A stretch of 64,000 bases of DNA, taken from Pseudobutyrivibrio ruminis CF1b (lineage in GTDB: Bacteria > Bacillota > Clostridia > Lachnospirales > Lachnospiraceae). The position numbers and the translations under genes are program-made. Of this stretch, positions 8,837-20,090 are shown piece after piece (position 1 is the stretch's first letter; every line of letters begins with the position of its first letter). The notes below the pieces were generated by a model. That model ran no database searches. It had not been told where the DNA came from and saw nothing but the letters and a program-made list of their open reading frames with translations. Where the stretch lies: positions 1 through 64,000 of the forward strand of contig NZ_KE384121.1 of the NCBI RefSeq assembly GCF_000424005.1. The letters are read 5' to 3'.

Positions 8837-9148
8837 TTATAATGTGAAGTTTTCCAATCCTCTGTCTTCATCTTCTGCTATCTCGTCATTTGTTTTAACG
8901 AGGTACTGGTAACGGTGGATTGCTGTGTCCTTTTCCATATTGCCAACTGCTTCGGCGATATTCTTTGCTGCTGCCTTACCTGCTGCGCTAATTGTAAGAG
9001 AAGCTGCCACATCTCTGTCTCTACTGATGACTGCCCCATCTTCCTCTGTCACTTTACTTTCAGTGATTGGTGCAGAAATCGCTGGCATCACCTTCTCTGT
9101 ATTCTTTTCATAAAACCCATCAGCTGGGCGAATTCCCGAAATATTCAT
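8837..9148 (-). CDS. small protein of unknown function
   Basis: A 103-residue polar protein I do not recognise. It has no signal peptide or membrane segment. The N-terminus MNISGIRPADGFYEKN is followed by an alanine-rich stretch around residues 55-68 (ISAAGKAAAKNIAEAVG) and an acidic end. The start is supported by GGAGATG nine bases before the ATG, and a terminator follows. It stands alone between nrdR and the YqeG gene on the same strand. The coding assignment is fairly good; no function can be given. Confidence 0.7.
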   Translation of the reverse strand: MNISGIRPADGFYEKNTEKVMPAISAPITESKVTEEDGAVISRDRDVAASLTISAAGKAAAKNIAEAVGNMEKDTAIHRYQYLVKTNDEIAEDEDRGLENFTL

Positions 9149-9249
9149 ATAACATCTCCGTATTTATCTTTGTACCTTATATATCGGATGCAAGGATTAA
9201 TACTTAACTCCCTATTGCGCTCTTCCCAAAAAGGGCTCCGCCTGGTGCA

Positions 9250-9702
9250 TTATTTATCTAATACACGCTTAAGCTCATCCATGAATGTGTTAACATCCTT
9301 GAACTCACGGTATACAGATGCAAATCTGACATATGCAACTGGATCCACATTCTCAAGATGTTCCATAACGATTTCACCGATGCGTGTACTAGGAATCTCC
9401 TTTTCCTCCAGTGAGAAAATCTCTGTCTCGATTTCATCAACGACCTTTGAAATCTGAGATGCAGAAACCGGACGCTTTCTACATGCGATAAGAACGCCCT
9501 TCTCAATCTTAGTTCTGTCGTATGGCTCTCTATTGTTATCTTTCTTAATAACAATAAGTGGAATAGTCTCTACCTTTTCATATGTAGTGAATCTCTTTCC
9601 ACACTCTGGGCAAGAACGGCGACGTCTAATACTTGTGTTGTCATCTGCAGGTCTTGAATCAATTACGCTAGTATCTTGGCTACCACAAAATGGACACTTC
9701 AT
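9250..9702 (-). CDS. nrdR: transcriptional repressor NrdR
   Basis: This zinc-ribbon/ATP-cone repressor of ribonucleotide reductase genes senses ATP/dATP. The zinc ribbon has CPFCG and CPECG pairs separated by RRRRS, then FTTYEKVE, then the ATP-cone (VIKKDNNREPYDRTKIEKG). The start was set to the ATG at 9702, five bases after GGAGG; an upstream in-frame TTG overlaps that ribosome site. No ribonucleotide reductase gene lies in the window. Confidence 0.95.
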   Translation of the reverse strand: MKCPFCGSQDTSVIDSRPADDNTSIRRRRSCPECGKRFTTYEKVETIPLIVIKKDNNREPYDRTKIEKGVLIACRKRPVSASQISKVVDEIETEIFSLEEKEIPSTRIGEIVMEHLENVDPVAYVRFASVYREFKDVNTFMDELKRVLDK

Positions 9703-9777
9703 ATCTTCCTCCAAAAAGCAAATTTTCGAACCACAATATCTAGTGTTATTTTATCAGTTTCAGTACTATAACGCAAC

Positions 9778-9811
9778 AAAAAAGCCGCCGCGGTAAATAT
9801 ACCGCGACGGC
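9778..9811 (-). terminator. terminator of the pyruvate:ferredoxin oxidoreductase gene
   Basis: GC-rich stem GCCG-CGCGGTA with TACCGCG-CGGC around a 4-base loop, followed leftwards by TTTTTTG. Confidence 0.85.
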
Positions 9812-9836
9812 ATTAAGTCAAATCATAAATTCAATT

Positions 9837-12800
9837 TTATGAATAAAGATCAACTAACTTCTTAAGGTGTGCGTAACGCTCCTTAGCTGTCTCCTCGTTG
9901 AGTGCAAAGAGTCTATCAGCACGCTCTGGGAATGCCTTTGTAAGACGAGCATAACGTGTCTCGTTCTTGAGGAAATCCTGATACTTGCTGTAGTCACCTT
10001 CCTTAGAAGTAAGAGTGAATGGATTCTTTCCTTCCTTCTTAAGGTCTGGGTTGAATGAGAAGAGGTTCCAGTAACCAGCCTCTACAGCCTTCTTCATCTC
10101 ATCCTGGCAGTGGTTCATACCACCCTTAACACCGTGAAGCTCACATGGAGCGTATCCGATGATAAGTGAAGGTCCGTTGTAAGCTTCTGCCTCAGCAAGA
10201 ACCTTAACAGCCTGAGCCATGTTTGCACCAAGTGCGATCTGAGCTACATATACATAACCGTATGACATAGCAATCTCAGAAAGAGACTTCTTAGACATCT
10301 CCTTACCTGAAGCAGCGAACTGGCAAACCTCACCGATGTTAGAAGCCTTAGAAGCCTGTCCACCAGTGTTAGAGTACATCTCTGTATCGAATACCATAAC
10401 GTTAACGTTCTCACCAGAAGCAAGTACGTGATCAAGACCGCCGAATCCGATATCGTATGCCCAACCGTCACCACCGAAGATCCATACAGACTTCTTAGCG
10501 AGGTAATCCTTAAGAGCAAGTGCTGCCTTAGCATCCTCAGAACCGTTCTTCTCGAGCTCAGCTACGAGTACGTCTGTTGCTGCACCGTTCTCACGTGTTG
10601 AGTTGATTGTCTCTTCGAACTTAGCAAATGCTGCCTTAAGCTCTGCAGAACCAGCCTCAGCTGCCTTCTTAGCAGACTCGATAGCGCGCTCGCGGAGGTA
10701 CTTCTGACCAACTTCCATACCTAAACCGTGCTGTGCGTTGTCCTCGAAGAGTGAGTTACACCAAGCTGGACCCTTCTTAGAATCCTTGTTAACTGTGAAT
10801 GGTGATGTAGCTGCAGGACCACCCCAAATTGAAGAACATCCTGTAGCGTTTGAAATATACATATGCTCACCGAAGAGCTGTGTAATAAGTCTTGCGTATG
10901 AAGTCTCTGCACAACCTGCACATGATCCTGAGAACTCAAGGAGTGGCTGGTTGAACTGTGAGCCCTTAACTGTAAGGTCAGAGCCTGCAGCTTCCTTACG
11001 TCCAACATTAGCTACTAAGTAGTTGAATACTGGCTGCTCGTCTGCTTCGTCTGCCTGTGGAACCATTGTGATAGCACCAACTGGACATACAGTTGTACAC
11101 TCACCACATCCCATACAGTCAAGTGGAGATACAGACATTGTGTACTTGTACTCAGAAGCCTTTGGCTTTGTATCAGCAAGCTTGATGTTTGCTGGAGCTG
11201 CCTTAACCTCATCCTCTGAAAGCATGTAAGGACGGATTGTAGCGTGTGAACATACGAATGCACACTGGTTACACTGGATACACTTCTCTGGATCCCATGT
11301 AGGAACTGTTACAGCTGTACCACGCTTCTCGTAAGCAGCAGCACCAAGCTCGAACTGTCCGTTTGGATTCTCTGAGAATGCAGAAACCGGAAGTGAATCT
11401 CCATCCATCTTAGAGATAGGCTCAAGGAGGTTCTTAACCATCTTAACAACCTCTGGACGACCCTCAAGTGCTGGCTTAGCAGCATCTGGAGTTGGGTTCT
11501 TCCAAGAATCTGGAACGTTTACCTTATGTACAGCATCAACACCAGCGTCGATAGCGTTGTAGTTCATGTTTACAACATCGTCACCCTTCTTGCCGTATGA
11601 CTTCTTAGCAGCCTGCTTCATGTAATCAACAGCCTCATCGATAGGCATTACATCAGCGAGCTTGAAGAATGCTGACTGAAGGATTGTGTTTGTTCTCTTA
11701 CCCATACCAATCTCGATAGCCTTATCGATAGCATTGATTGTGTAGAGCTGGATGTTGTTATCAGCGATATACTTCTTAGCCTCAGCGTTGAGCTTTGTCT
11801 CGAGCTCTTCGTCTGACCACTGGCAGTTGATCATGAATACTCCGCCTGGCTTAACGTCCTGAACCATCTTCATGCCCTGTGTAACGTAAGCTGGGTTGTG
11901 GCAAGCTACGAAGTCTGCCTGATTAATATAGTATGGAGACTTGATTGGGTTGTCACCAAATCTAAGGTGAGAAATAGTAACACCACCAGTCTTCTTTGAA
12001 TCATACTGGAAGTATGCCTGGATGTACTTATCTGTGTGGTCACCGATGATCTTTGTAGAGTTCTTGTTAGCACCTACAGTACCATCACCGCCGAGACCCC
12101 AGAACTTGCACTCCTTAGTACCAGGAGCTGAAGTGATAGGAGCTGGCTTAACCTCTGGAAGTGAAAGGTTAGTAACATCATCAACGATACCGATTGTGAA
12201 TCTAGCCTTTGGAGCATCCTTCTCAAGTTCCTTGTATACAGCGAATACTGATGAAGGAGGAGTATCCTTAGAACCAAGACCATATCTACCACCGCAGATA
12301 GTGATGTCATTGAGACCTGCCTCACGAAGTGTTGTAGCAACATCAAGGTAAAGAGGATCTGCAAGAGCACCTGGCTCCTTTGTTCTATCAAGGATAGCAA
12401 TCTTCTTAACTGTCTTAGGAAGTGCAGCAAGGAATGCCTCTGAAGACCAAGGTCTGTAAAGACGTACCTTAAGTACACCAACCTTCTCGCCGTGTGCGTT
12501 GAGGTAATCAATAACCTCTTCTGCAACGTCGTTGATAGAACCCATAGCGATGATGATTCTATCAGCATCAGCAGCACCATAGTAGTTGAAAAGCTTGTAA
12601 TCTGTACCAAGCTTTGCATTTACCTTGTCCATGTACTTCTGAACAACTGCTGGGAAGTTATCATAATATGTATTGCATGCTTCTCTGTGCTGGAAGAAAA
12701 CGTCACCGTTCTCATGAGAACCACGCATTGTAGGATGCTCTGGATTAAGTGCACGAGCACGGAATTCGTTGATAGCATCCATGTTAACCATCTCTTTGAG

Positions 12801-13370
12801 ATCTGCATAATCCCACTTCTCGATCTTCTGGATTTCGTGTGATGTACGGAAACCATCGAAGAAGTTAAGTACAGGTACCTTACCCTCGATAGCTGCAAGG
12901 TGAGCTACTGGAGCAAGATCCATAACTTCCTGTGGATTTGTCTCGCATAACATAGCGAAACCTGTCTGACGACAAGCGTAAACATCTGAGTGATCACCAA
13001 AGATGTTAAGTGACTGTGTAGCAACTGTACGAGCTGATACATCGAATACACAAGGAAGCTGCTCAGCAGCGATCTTGTACATATTAGGGATCATAAGAAG
13101 AAGACCCTGTGAAGCTGTGAATGTAGTTGTGAGTGCACCAGCACCAAGTGAACCGTGAACGGCACCTGCTGCACCTGCCTCAGACTCCATCTCTACAACC
13201 TTTACCTGATTTCCGAAAATATTCTCAAGGCCTGCTGCTGACCACTGGTCAACGAAATCGGCCATTGGGCTGGATGGTGTAATAGGGTAAATAGCAGCGA
13301 CATCTGTAAACGCATAAGCTACGTGTGCTGCAGCCTGGTTACCATCCATAGACTGTTTTGCTCTTGGCAT
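9837..13370 (-). CDS. nifJ: pyruvate:ferredoxin (flavodoxin) oxidoreductase
   Basis: This single-chain enzyme of ~1177 residues oxidises pyruvate to acetyl-CoA and CO2 while reducing ferredoxin, a central step in clostridial fermentation. Domains in order: N-terminal pyrimidine-binding domain (VAAIYPITPSSPMAD), the gamma domain, two 4Fe-4S clusters (CIQCNQCAFVCSH and CMGCGECTTVCPVGAI, residues ~690-760), a third cluster cysteine pair CAGCAETSYA, and the thiamine-diphosphate domain with GGDGWAYDIGFGGLDH. The start was moved to the ATG at 13370, eight bases after AAGGAGG. The gene is monocistronic and diverges from guaB. Confidence 0.97.
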   Translation of the reverse strand: MPRAKQSMDGNQAAAHVAYAFTDVAAIYPITPSSPMADFVDQWSAAGLENIFGNQVKVVEMESEAGAAGAVHGSLGAGALTTTFTASQGLLLMIPNMYKIAAEQLPCVFDVSARTVATQSLNIFGDHSDVYACRQTGFAMLCETNPQEVMDLAPVAHLAAIEGKVPVLNFFDGFRTSHEIQKIEKWDYADLKEMVNMDAINEFRARALNPEHPTMRGSHENGDVFFQHREACNTYYDNFPAVVQKYMDKVNAKLGTDYKLFNYYGAADADRIIIAMGSINDVAEEVIDYLNAHGEKVGVLKVRLYRPWSSEAFLAALPKTVKKIAILDRTKEPGALADPLYLDVATTLREAGLNDITICGGRYGLGSKDTPPSSVFAVYKELEKDAPKARFTIGIVDDVTNLSLPEVKPAPITSAPGTKECKFWGLGGDGTVGANKNSTKIIGDHTDKYIQAYFQYDSKKTGGVTISHLRFGDNPIKSPYYINQADFVACHNPAYVTQGMKMVQDVKPGGVFMINCQWSDEELETKLNAEAKKYIADNNIQLYTINAIDKAIEIGMGKRTNTILQSAFFKLADVMPIDEAVDYMKQAAKKSYGKKGDDVVNMNYNAIDAGVDAVHKVNVPDSWKNPTPDAAKPALEGRPEVVKMVKNLLEPISKMDGDSLPVSAFSENPNGQFELGAAAYEKRGTAVTVPTWDPEKCIQCNQCAFVCSHATIRPYMLSEDEVKAAPANIKLADTKPKASEYKYTMSVSPLDCMGCGECTTVCPVGAITMVPQADEADEQPVFNYLVANVGRKEAAGSDLTVKGSQFNQPLLEFSGSCAGCAETSYARLITQLFGEHMYISNATGCSSIWGGPAATSPFTVNKDSKKGPAWCNSLFEDNAQHGLGMEVGQKYLRERAIESAKKAAEAGSAELKAAFAKFEETINSTRENGAATDVLVAELEKNGSEDAKAALALKDYLAKKSVWIFGGDGWAYDIGFGGLDHVLASGENVNVMVFDTEMYSNTGGQASKASNIGEVCQFAASGKEMSKKSLSEIAMSYGYVYVAQIALGANMAQAVKVLAEAEAYNGPSLIIGYAPCELHGVKGGMNHCQDEMKKAVEAGYWNLFSFNPDLKKEGKNPFTLTSKEGDYSKYQDFLKNETRYARLTKAFPERADRLFALNEETAKERYAHLKKLVDLYS

Positions 13371-13653
13371 TTCTAATTCCTCCTTATTATATAGAGACAT
13401 TTTTATAGTTACTGGAATGAACTAAATCCCCACTTGCGGATGCAAATGGAAACAAACCGGCGCTCATCCCCATAATGTCGTGATTATATGATAGAACTAT
13501 TGATAAAATTATTCAATAAGACAAAATCGATTTTCTGTTTATTTTGGAGTACAAAATTGTTAAATTTCTTAGTATTATCAATTATGTGTCTATTATTATC
13601 ATTAACTGCCCTGACCACTTCCAAAATTTCTCAAAATAAATCAAAATCTCTCA
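13371..13653. other. divergent intergenic region between nifJ and guaB
   Basis: An AT-rich stretch with no convincing gene. A possible leftward -10 (CATATAAT near 13475) could serve nifJ, but no good -35 accompanies it. The rest is low-complexity AT sequence. Confidence 0.5.
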
Positions 13654-13682
13654 TTGACACTGTCAGTTTTGTAACCTATAAT
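13654..13682 (+). promoter_or_regulatory. consensus promoter of guaB
   Basis: TTGACA (13654-13659), a 17-base spacer and TATAAT (13677-13682), a perfect vegetative sigma-factor match, 45 bases before the guaB ATG. Confidence 0.88.
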
Positions 13683-13703
13683 CTATAAAAATTTAATTCG
13701 TAG

Positions 13704-15185
<1,482 letters not shown>

Positions 15186-15202
15186 TAAGAGAAATTATTA
15201 AA

Positions 15203-15232
15203 AGGTCCAGCCATAGCAGCTGGACCTCTTTT
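15203..15232. terminator. bidirectional terminator between guaB and the chemoreceptor gene
   Basis: Perfect 9-base stem AGGTCCAGC/GCTGGACCT with a 7-base loop, flanked by A and T tracts, between two convergent genes. Confidence 0.85.
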
Positions 15233-15242
15233 ATTTCTATAA

Positions 15243-17009
15243 TTATTCGTCGTCCTCAACGCTTGTGAAGCGCGATACCTCTTCCTGAAGTCTCTGAGAA
15301 ATATCACGGTTAATCTCAGAGTCATCATGGATTGTGGTAATCGATTCAAGGATTTCTGTGGTATTTTCAGTAGCTTCAGATACCCCTTTTGTACAGTCAT
15401 TGATAACCTTTGAAATATGGTCAATCTCCGATGTCATCTCATTTATTGTAGAATTAAGTACTACTGTGTTGTCATTTACGCTGTCAAGAACTGAATTGAT
15501 ATCTTCGGCATCCTGATAGTACTGCTTTGCTACATCTTCGAATCCATCATAATCAGCAAGCACAGTCTCACTTACATAAGTAAGCATCTCGTTAGAGTTA
15601 TCTGCAAGAGCCTCAACGGCTGAAATAACCTGATTACTGATTTCCTGAATAGAATTAGCTGTTTCCTTACTGTGCTCAGCAAGCTGTCTGATTTCGTCAG
15701 CAACTACTGCAAAGCCCTTACCAGCTTCACCTGCACGGGCTGCCTCGATAGACGCATTAAGAGCCAGAAGGTTTGTCTGAGCTGCGATTGAAAGGATGTC
15801 CTCAGTAAGTGTCTGAATCTGTTCTACATTCTTACTTTCTGCAATAGAATTCTCTAAGGTATCTTTAATAGAAGAAACCATTTCGTTTGTAGATTCCTTC
15901 ATCTTAACTGTCTTCTCACGAATCACATTAGCATGATCCTTGATTTCTGCTACTCGGCTTGTACCCTCATTAACCTGGTTGGATACATTGCCTACCGCAT
16001 CATTTACATCACTTGCTTCTTCATTAAGTGAAAGGAGTGTATTATTAGCTGTCTCCATGCTGGCTGAAAGCTCTTCCATAACAGCAGATACGTTACTCAC
16101 ATCATCCTTAGAGGCATTTACAATACCAACTGTATTTTCAACAGAAGTATAAATATTTCCTGACTCATCCTTTATAGTGAAGATAATCTTCTCTAAGGTC
16201 TCTAAGAAGTTGTTGATACCTGATACAAGAACACCAACCTCATCCTTTGATTTATTATTGATTCTGTGGGCAAGATTTGCATTGCCGGCATTCATATCTG
16301 CAATCATCTTATCCAGATCTTTTGCAGATGAAATAAGTGGATTTACTGATCTTCTTACTATGATTACAGCAAATGTGGTGGCAACAATCTGCATTATAAT
16401 ACCAAAGACTATAGACTGCTGTACTTTTGTTTCATATTTTATGAGGTCTTCCTCATTTTCCTGCACAAGAAGCTCCAGCTTTTCACGCATGAGTCCTACA
16501 TTTTCCTCGTACACTGTCACATACTCATGTGCTCCAGCAAAATAAGTGGTCATAGCATCGCTAAATTTGCCTTCATAAAAGCTTGCTTCCATCTTTTTAT
16601 ATTCAGCAAGAAAGCTATTGGCTGCATTACTCATTGTCTGATACTGCTCTGTAAACTCAGGGTCATTTATAGCCTCCACATGAGTCTTCAAATCAGCAAC
16701 AGCCTCTGCAACAAGCTGATATTCTCCTTCGCCTACACCGATGATTGTGTCTCTTGTGGCGGTATCAGTCCAATTATCCTGGTACATATAATTCATGGTC
16801 TCAAGAATGAAAATTCTCTTAACCAGATTTTGTAAGTTAGTATTGGCATTACCAAAGTCTCGCTCTACCAACAAATAAGTCTGGGACATCATGTTGGCAG
16901 TGGTAACAGCTGACCTGAAATTGAAGCCGATAAAGGCTATACCAAACACCATTACCAAATCAAGAAGAACAATGCTGGCCATAATCTTTGCTTTCATGCT
17001 ACTTTTCAT
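15243..17009 (-). CDS. methyl-accepting chemotaxis protein
   Basis: This membrane chemoreceptor has a first membrane helix at residues ~8-28, an extracytoplasmic four-helix-type sensor domain to ~residue 190, a second membrane helix ([20 protein letters not shown]), a HAMP linker, and a cytoplasmic signalling coiled coil. The hairpin tip carries the conserved [21 protein letters not shown]. It signals through CheW/CheA to the flagellar motor. The ligand is unknown. The start is placed at the ATG (17009) eight bases after AGGAG. It is a single gene between two terminators; no other chemotaxis genes are nearby. Confidence 0.93.
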   Translation of the reverse strand: MKSSMKAKIMASIVLLDLVMVFGIAFIGFNFRSAVTTANMMSQTYLLVERDFGNANTNLQNLVKRIFILETMNYMYQDNWTDTATRDTIIGVGEGEYQLVAEAVADLKTHVEAINDPEFTEQYQTMSNAANSFLAEYKKMEASFYEGKFSDAMTTYFAGAHEYVTVYEENVGLMREKLELLVQENEEDLIKYETKVQQSIVFGIIMQIVATTFAVIIVRRSVNPLISSAKDLDKMIADMNAGNANLAHRINNKSKDEVGVLVSGINNFLETLEKIIFTIKDESGNIYTSVENTVGIVNASKDDVSNVSAVMEELSASMETANNTLLSLNEEASDVNDAVGNVSNQVNEGTSRVAEIKDHANVIREKTVKMKESTNEMVSSIKDTLENSIAESKNVEQIQTLTEDILSIAAQTNLLALNASIEAARAGEAGKGFAVVADEIRQLAEHSKETANSIQEISNQVISAVEALADNSNEMLTYVSETVLADYDGFEDVAKQYYQDAEDINSVLDSVNDNTVVLNSTINEMTSEIDHISKVINDCTKGVSEATENTTEILESITTIHDDSEINRDISQRLQEEVSRFTSVEDDE

Positions 17010-17080
17010 GCTAAACACTCCTTAAAAAAACAGCTTGTTTATTCTCCCATGCCTAAAGTAAGCTAGCATGATTTTAGCAA

Positions 17081-17111
17081 AAAAAATCTCCCAATGTGTG
17101 GGAGATTTTTT
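17081..17111 (-). terminator. terminator of the GH3 beta-glucosidase gene
   Basis: AAAATCTCCCA pairs with TGGGAGATTTT around a tiny loop and is flanked by A and T runs. Confidence 0.8.
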
Positions 17112-17185
17112 AACAAATTGCGAATATATTGTGAGCAATTATATTTTGCAACACTATATATATTGCATAGCTTAATTGACACCTG

Positions 17186-19999
17186 TTACTCTTCACCCAT
17201 TCTGGCAAACATAAGGCGGAATTCCTCTTCTCTAGACTTTTCAAGAGAGAATTTAATATCCTTTATTTCCATACCATCCTGAGCAAAATAAAGCTTTAAG
17301 AAGAAGGTCATGGCGCATCCGACGAATGGCACCTCGATAGTCTGCCACTCCTTGTCCTCACCTGTGAGAGTCACCATCTTCACAAGCTCCTTGTCCTTGA
17401 AAATGCTAAGTGGAATCTGAGCAAGGTCGCTAAGATTCTGGGCTGCACGTACTGTGAGCACAAGCTTGTAATCGCCTCTTTCCTTGAATGAAACAGTAAT
17501 CATGTTGTTGCTGTTTCGAGCTGTCTTAATGTCAGCTGGATTAATCTCAGCCACACCACTTTCGTCGATACGAAGGTCTATCATCTTATCGAAATCAAGC
17601 TCGTCATCATCTACCTCTGAAGCAAGCTGAATATCAAGGTCGTTGTCTCTCTCCAGATAGCGATTCATAACAGGTTTTTCCATAATCCACTTGCAGATAT
17701 TTGCAGCACAACGCTGAAGCTCAGCTCTTGTAAGTGTGCCATCAGCAAGTGCCTCTGCTGTGTTATCTTTGTTTGTATTATCCTCTGAGCTGCTTGTAAC
17801 CATGTAAAGGTCGTTCTGAGCACGAACGATAGCTGCCATGTCGGAATTATTTCCGTGATATGACTTGCCGCCCTTTGCCCACCAGTCAGTCATGACGATA
17901 CCATCAAAGCCCCACTCCTCACGGAGGATTCGTGTAACCAAATCGTAGCTTGATGATGTATAGTATCCGTTTACTGAACCATATGTAGTCATAACAGCAT
18001 GAGCGCCTGCTTCTCTAACAGCCATCTCAAAGCCCTTGAGATAAATCTCACGGATGGCACGCTGTGAAGCCACATGCTCAACTGTGTGTCTGCCTGTCTC
18101 CTGTGTATTCATACAGAAGTGCTTGATAGTACCTGTAACGCCGTATTTGTGCATACCCTTAAGCATTGCAGATGCGTTCTTTCCGGTAACGAATGGGTCC
18201 TCGCTGAAGTATTCAAAGTTACGTCCGTTGAGAGGATGTCTGTGAATATTCATACCTGGTCCTAACAGACAGTCAATCTTGTTCTTGCGAAGCTCCATAC
18301 CTTCCCAATTATAAAGCTCCTCAACAAGTTCTAAGTTCCATGCACATGCAAGACATGTACCATTTGGCATAGCAAAGGCTCTCTTACCAGAATCCATACG
18401 AATTCCTGAAGGGCCATCTGAACAGCATGCCACAGGAATGCCCTTCTCAAGGAGGGAATCAGTAACACCACCATAAGCGCCACCACATCCAGGTGTAACC
18501 TTTGGTGAGCTCATGCCCTCACCACGAACTATGCAGCAAAGCTCCTCATCAGAAAGCTGAGCCACGAAATCATTCATAGTGCATTTCTTATCTAAAACGT
18601 CAGCAAGCTTAAAAGTCTTGCCTTCTTTTTTCTTCATCTCTGTAGGAAGAGTCTCTTTTCTGAACTTCTCAGAATCTACAGTAGCTGTAGGAACATCCTC
18701 ATACAGTGTCTTGAAGCTGCCGTCAGCAAGCTTTACTGGCTTGATTCTTGTGAAAGGTACCACTGGAGCCATGGCCTCTGAAAGCTGCTCGATTACCTTT
18801 AAATCCTGAAGCTTGATTTCTCCTGCTTCCACAGTAGTACGAACATTTTCGCCAACGTAAAATTCGTAAACACCTGCCTGCATAACATATGCATTTTTGT
18901 GGCTGGTGACACCGCTGTCATCAAAGCTTGAAAGCTGATAGTTCGTAATTACGAATTCTAAATCCTGGCTTTCTCCTGGTGCAAGCTCCTTTGTCTTACC
19001 AAATTCCACAAGCTCCATAGCAGGATTTCCAAGGACACCCTGATCCTTTGAAACATATACCTGAACAACCTGCTGTCCTGCCAAATCTCCAGTATTTTTA
19101 ACTGTAGCCTTGATTGTGACTTTATCTCCATCATAAAGGCAGTTGCCAGCCTGAATATCAAATGTTGTATAAGACAGACCATATCCAAATGGATAAAGTA
19201 CCTTATCCTGTGCAAAAGTCTCGAAATATCTGTAGCCTACGTAGATATCTTCGCGCTGAATATTTGTTTCCTTGCCACCAAAGTTTGGTGTAGAAGGATA
19301 GTCCTCAATATCCTTTGCGATTGTATCTGTAAGACGACCTGATGGATTAACATCTCCGGAAAGTACATCAACAGCACCGTAGCCACCTTCCTGACCACCC
19401 TGCCAGATGTAGAGAACTGCAGATGTGTTGTACTTCTCCATCCAGTTCATATCGATGATGTTACCAACATTTAAAAGAACGATAGTCTTCTCGAAAGTCT
19501 CTGTTACATTCTTAAGCATCTCATGCTCGTCGTCTGTAAGAAGGTAACTTCCCTGAGAAACACTGTTATCCTGGTCCTCTCCTGCAGTACGACCAATAAG
19601 CACGATAGCAAGGTCAGAAGACTCTGCAACCTTTTTGGCAAGGTCTGCTGTTACAGGCATCTCCTTTTGGAACCATGGCTCGGAAGCCCAGCCCACACCT
19701 GCATCAAATGGATTGTCCTTAATCCACTCATCATAGGTAGCCTTAAGGTCCTCATTTAAAACGAAACGCTCATCTGCTTCAAATGCCTCTCGAACACCGA
19801 TTACATATTTTGTATTAACCATACCACCTGAGCCAGTACCACTCTTGTAGTAATTGAACTGGCTTCGGCCAAATAACGCTATATTACAACCAGCCTGAAG
19901 TGGAAGGACACCGTCGTTTTCCAGAAGGACAACACCCTCTGCAACAGCACGTCTTGCCACACTGGCGAACTTTTCAGTATCAAATAACTTTGAACCCAT
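17186..19999 (-). CDS. GH3 beta-glucosidase with swapped domain order
   Basis: This large (937-residue) glycoside hydrolase family 3 enzyme probably cleaves cello-oligosaccharides or aryl glucosides. Unlike most GH3 enzymes, the C-type alpha/beta sandwich comes first (residues ~15-265), followed by a fibronectin-III-like domain (~275-390). The (beta/alpha)8 barrel comes after ~470, with KHFCMN and the nucleophile Asp705 in VMTDWW. The same reversed order is known from Butyrivibrio fibrisolvens and Ruminococcus albus. The final ~130 residues form an extra beta-rich region. There is no signal peptide, so it is cytoplasmic. GGAGG lies before the ATG. Substrate is inferred. Confidence 0.9.
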   Translation of the reverse strand: MGSKLFDTEKFASVARRAVAEGVVLLENDGVLPLQAGCNIALFGRSQFNYYKSGTGSGGMVNTKYVIGVREAFEADERFVLNEDLKATYDEWIKDNPFDAGVGWASEPWFQKEMPVTADLAKKVAESSDLAIVLIGRTAGEDQDNSVSQGSYLLTDDEHEMLKNVTETFEKTIVLLNVGNIIDMNWMEKYNTSAVLYIWQGGQEGGYGAVDVLSGDVNPSGRLTDTIAKDIEDYPSTPNFGGKETNIQREDIYVGYRYFETFAQDKVLYPFGYGLSYTTFDIQAGNCLYDGDKVTIKATVKNTGDLAGQQVVQVYVSKDQGVLGNPAMELVEFGKTKELAPGESQDLEFVITNYQLSSFDDSGVTSHKNAYVMQAGVYEFYVGENVRTTVEAGEIKLQDLKVIEQLSEAMAPVVPFTRIKPVKLADGSFKTLYEDVPTATVDSEKFRKETLPTEMKKKEGKTFKLADVLDKKCTMNDFVAQLSDEELCCIVRGEGMSSPKVTPGCGGAYGGVTDSLLEKGIPVACCSDGPSGIRMDSGKRAFAMPNGTCLACAWNLELVEELYNWEGMELRKNKIDCLLGPGMNIHRHPLNGRNFEYFSEDPFVTGKNASAMLKGMHKYGVTGTIKHFCMNTQETGRHTVEHVASQRAIREIYLKGFEMAVREAGAHAVMTTYGSVNGYYTSSSYDLVTRILREEWGFDGIVMTDWWAKGGKSYHGNNSDMAAIVRAQNDLYMVTSSSEDNTNKDNTAEALADGTLTRAELQRCAANICKWIMEKPVMNRYLERDNDLDIQLASEVDDDELDFDKMIDLRIDESGVAEINPADIKTARNSNNMITVSFKERGDYKLVLTVRAAQNLSDLAQIPLSIFKDKELVKMVTLTGEDKEWQTIEVPFVGCAMTFFLKLYFAQDGMEIKDIKFSLEKSREEEFRLMFARMGEE

Positions 20000-20044
20000 T
20001 CAATAAACCTCCAAAATAATCCATGCTGAAAGGTATTATAAACT

Positions 20045-20083
20045 AAAAAAGAGGGTCTTTTATATCAAAAACCCTCTTTTTTT
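20045..20083 (-). terminator. terminator of the phosphoglucomutase gene
   Basis: AAAAAAGAGGGT pairs with ACCCTCTTTTTTT; it works for leftward transcription just after the phosphohexomutase stop. Confidence 0.85.
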
Positions 20084-20090
20084 ATCAATA

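Noticed and set aside
8915-9457. 180-residue plus-strand ORF
   Set aside because: Antisense to the small unknown gene and nrdR, rich in Cys/Ser as typical of a shadow frame, and lacking a ribosome site.
13488-13688. 66-residue plus-strand ORF upstream of guaB
   Set aside because: Low-complexity hydrophobic sequence with no ribosome site, and it overlaps the guaB promoter.
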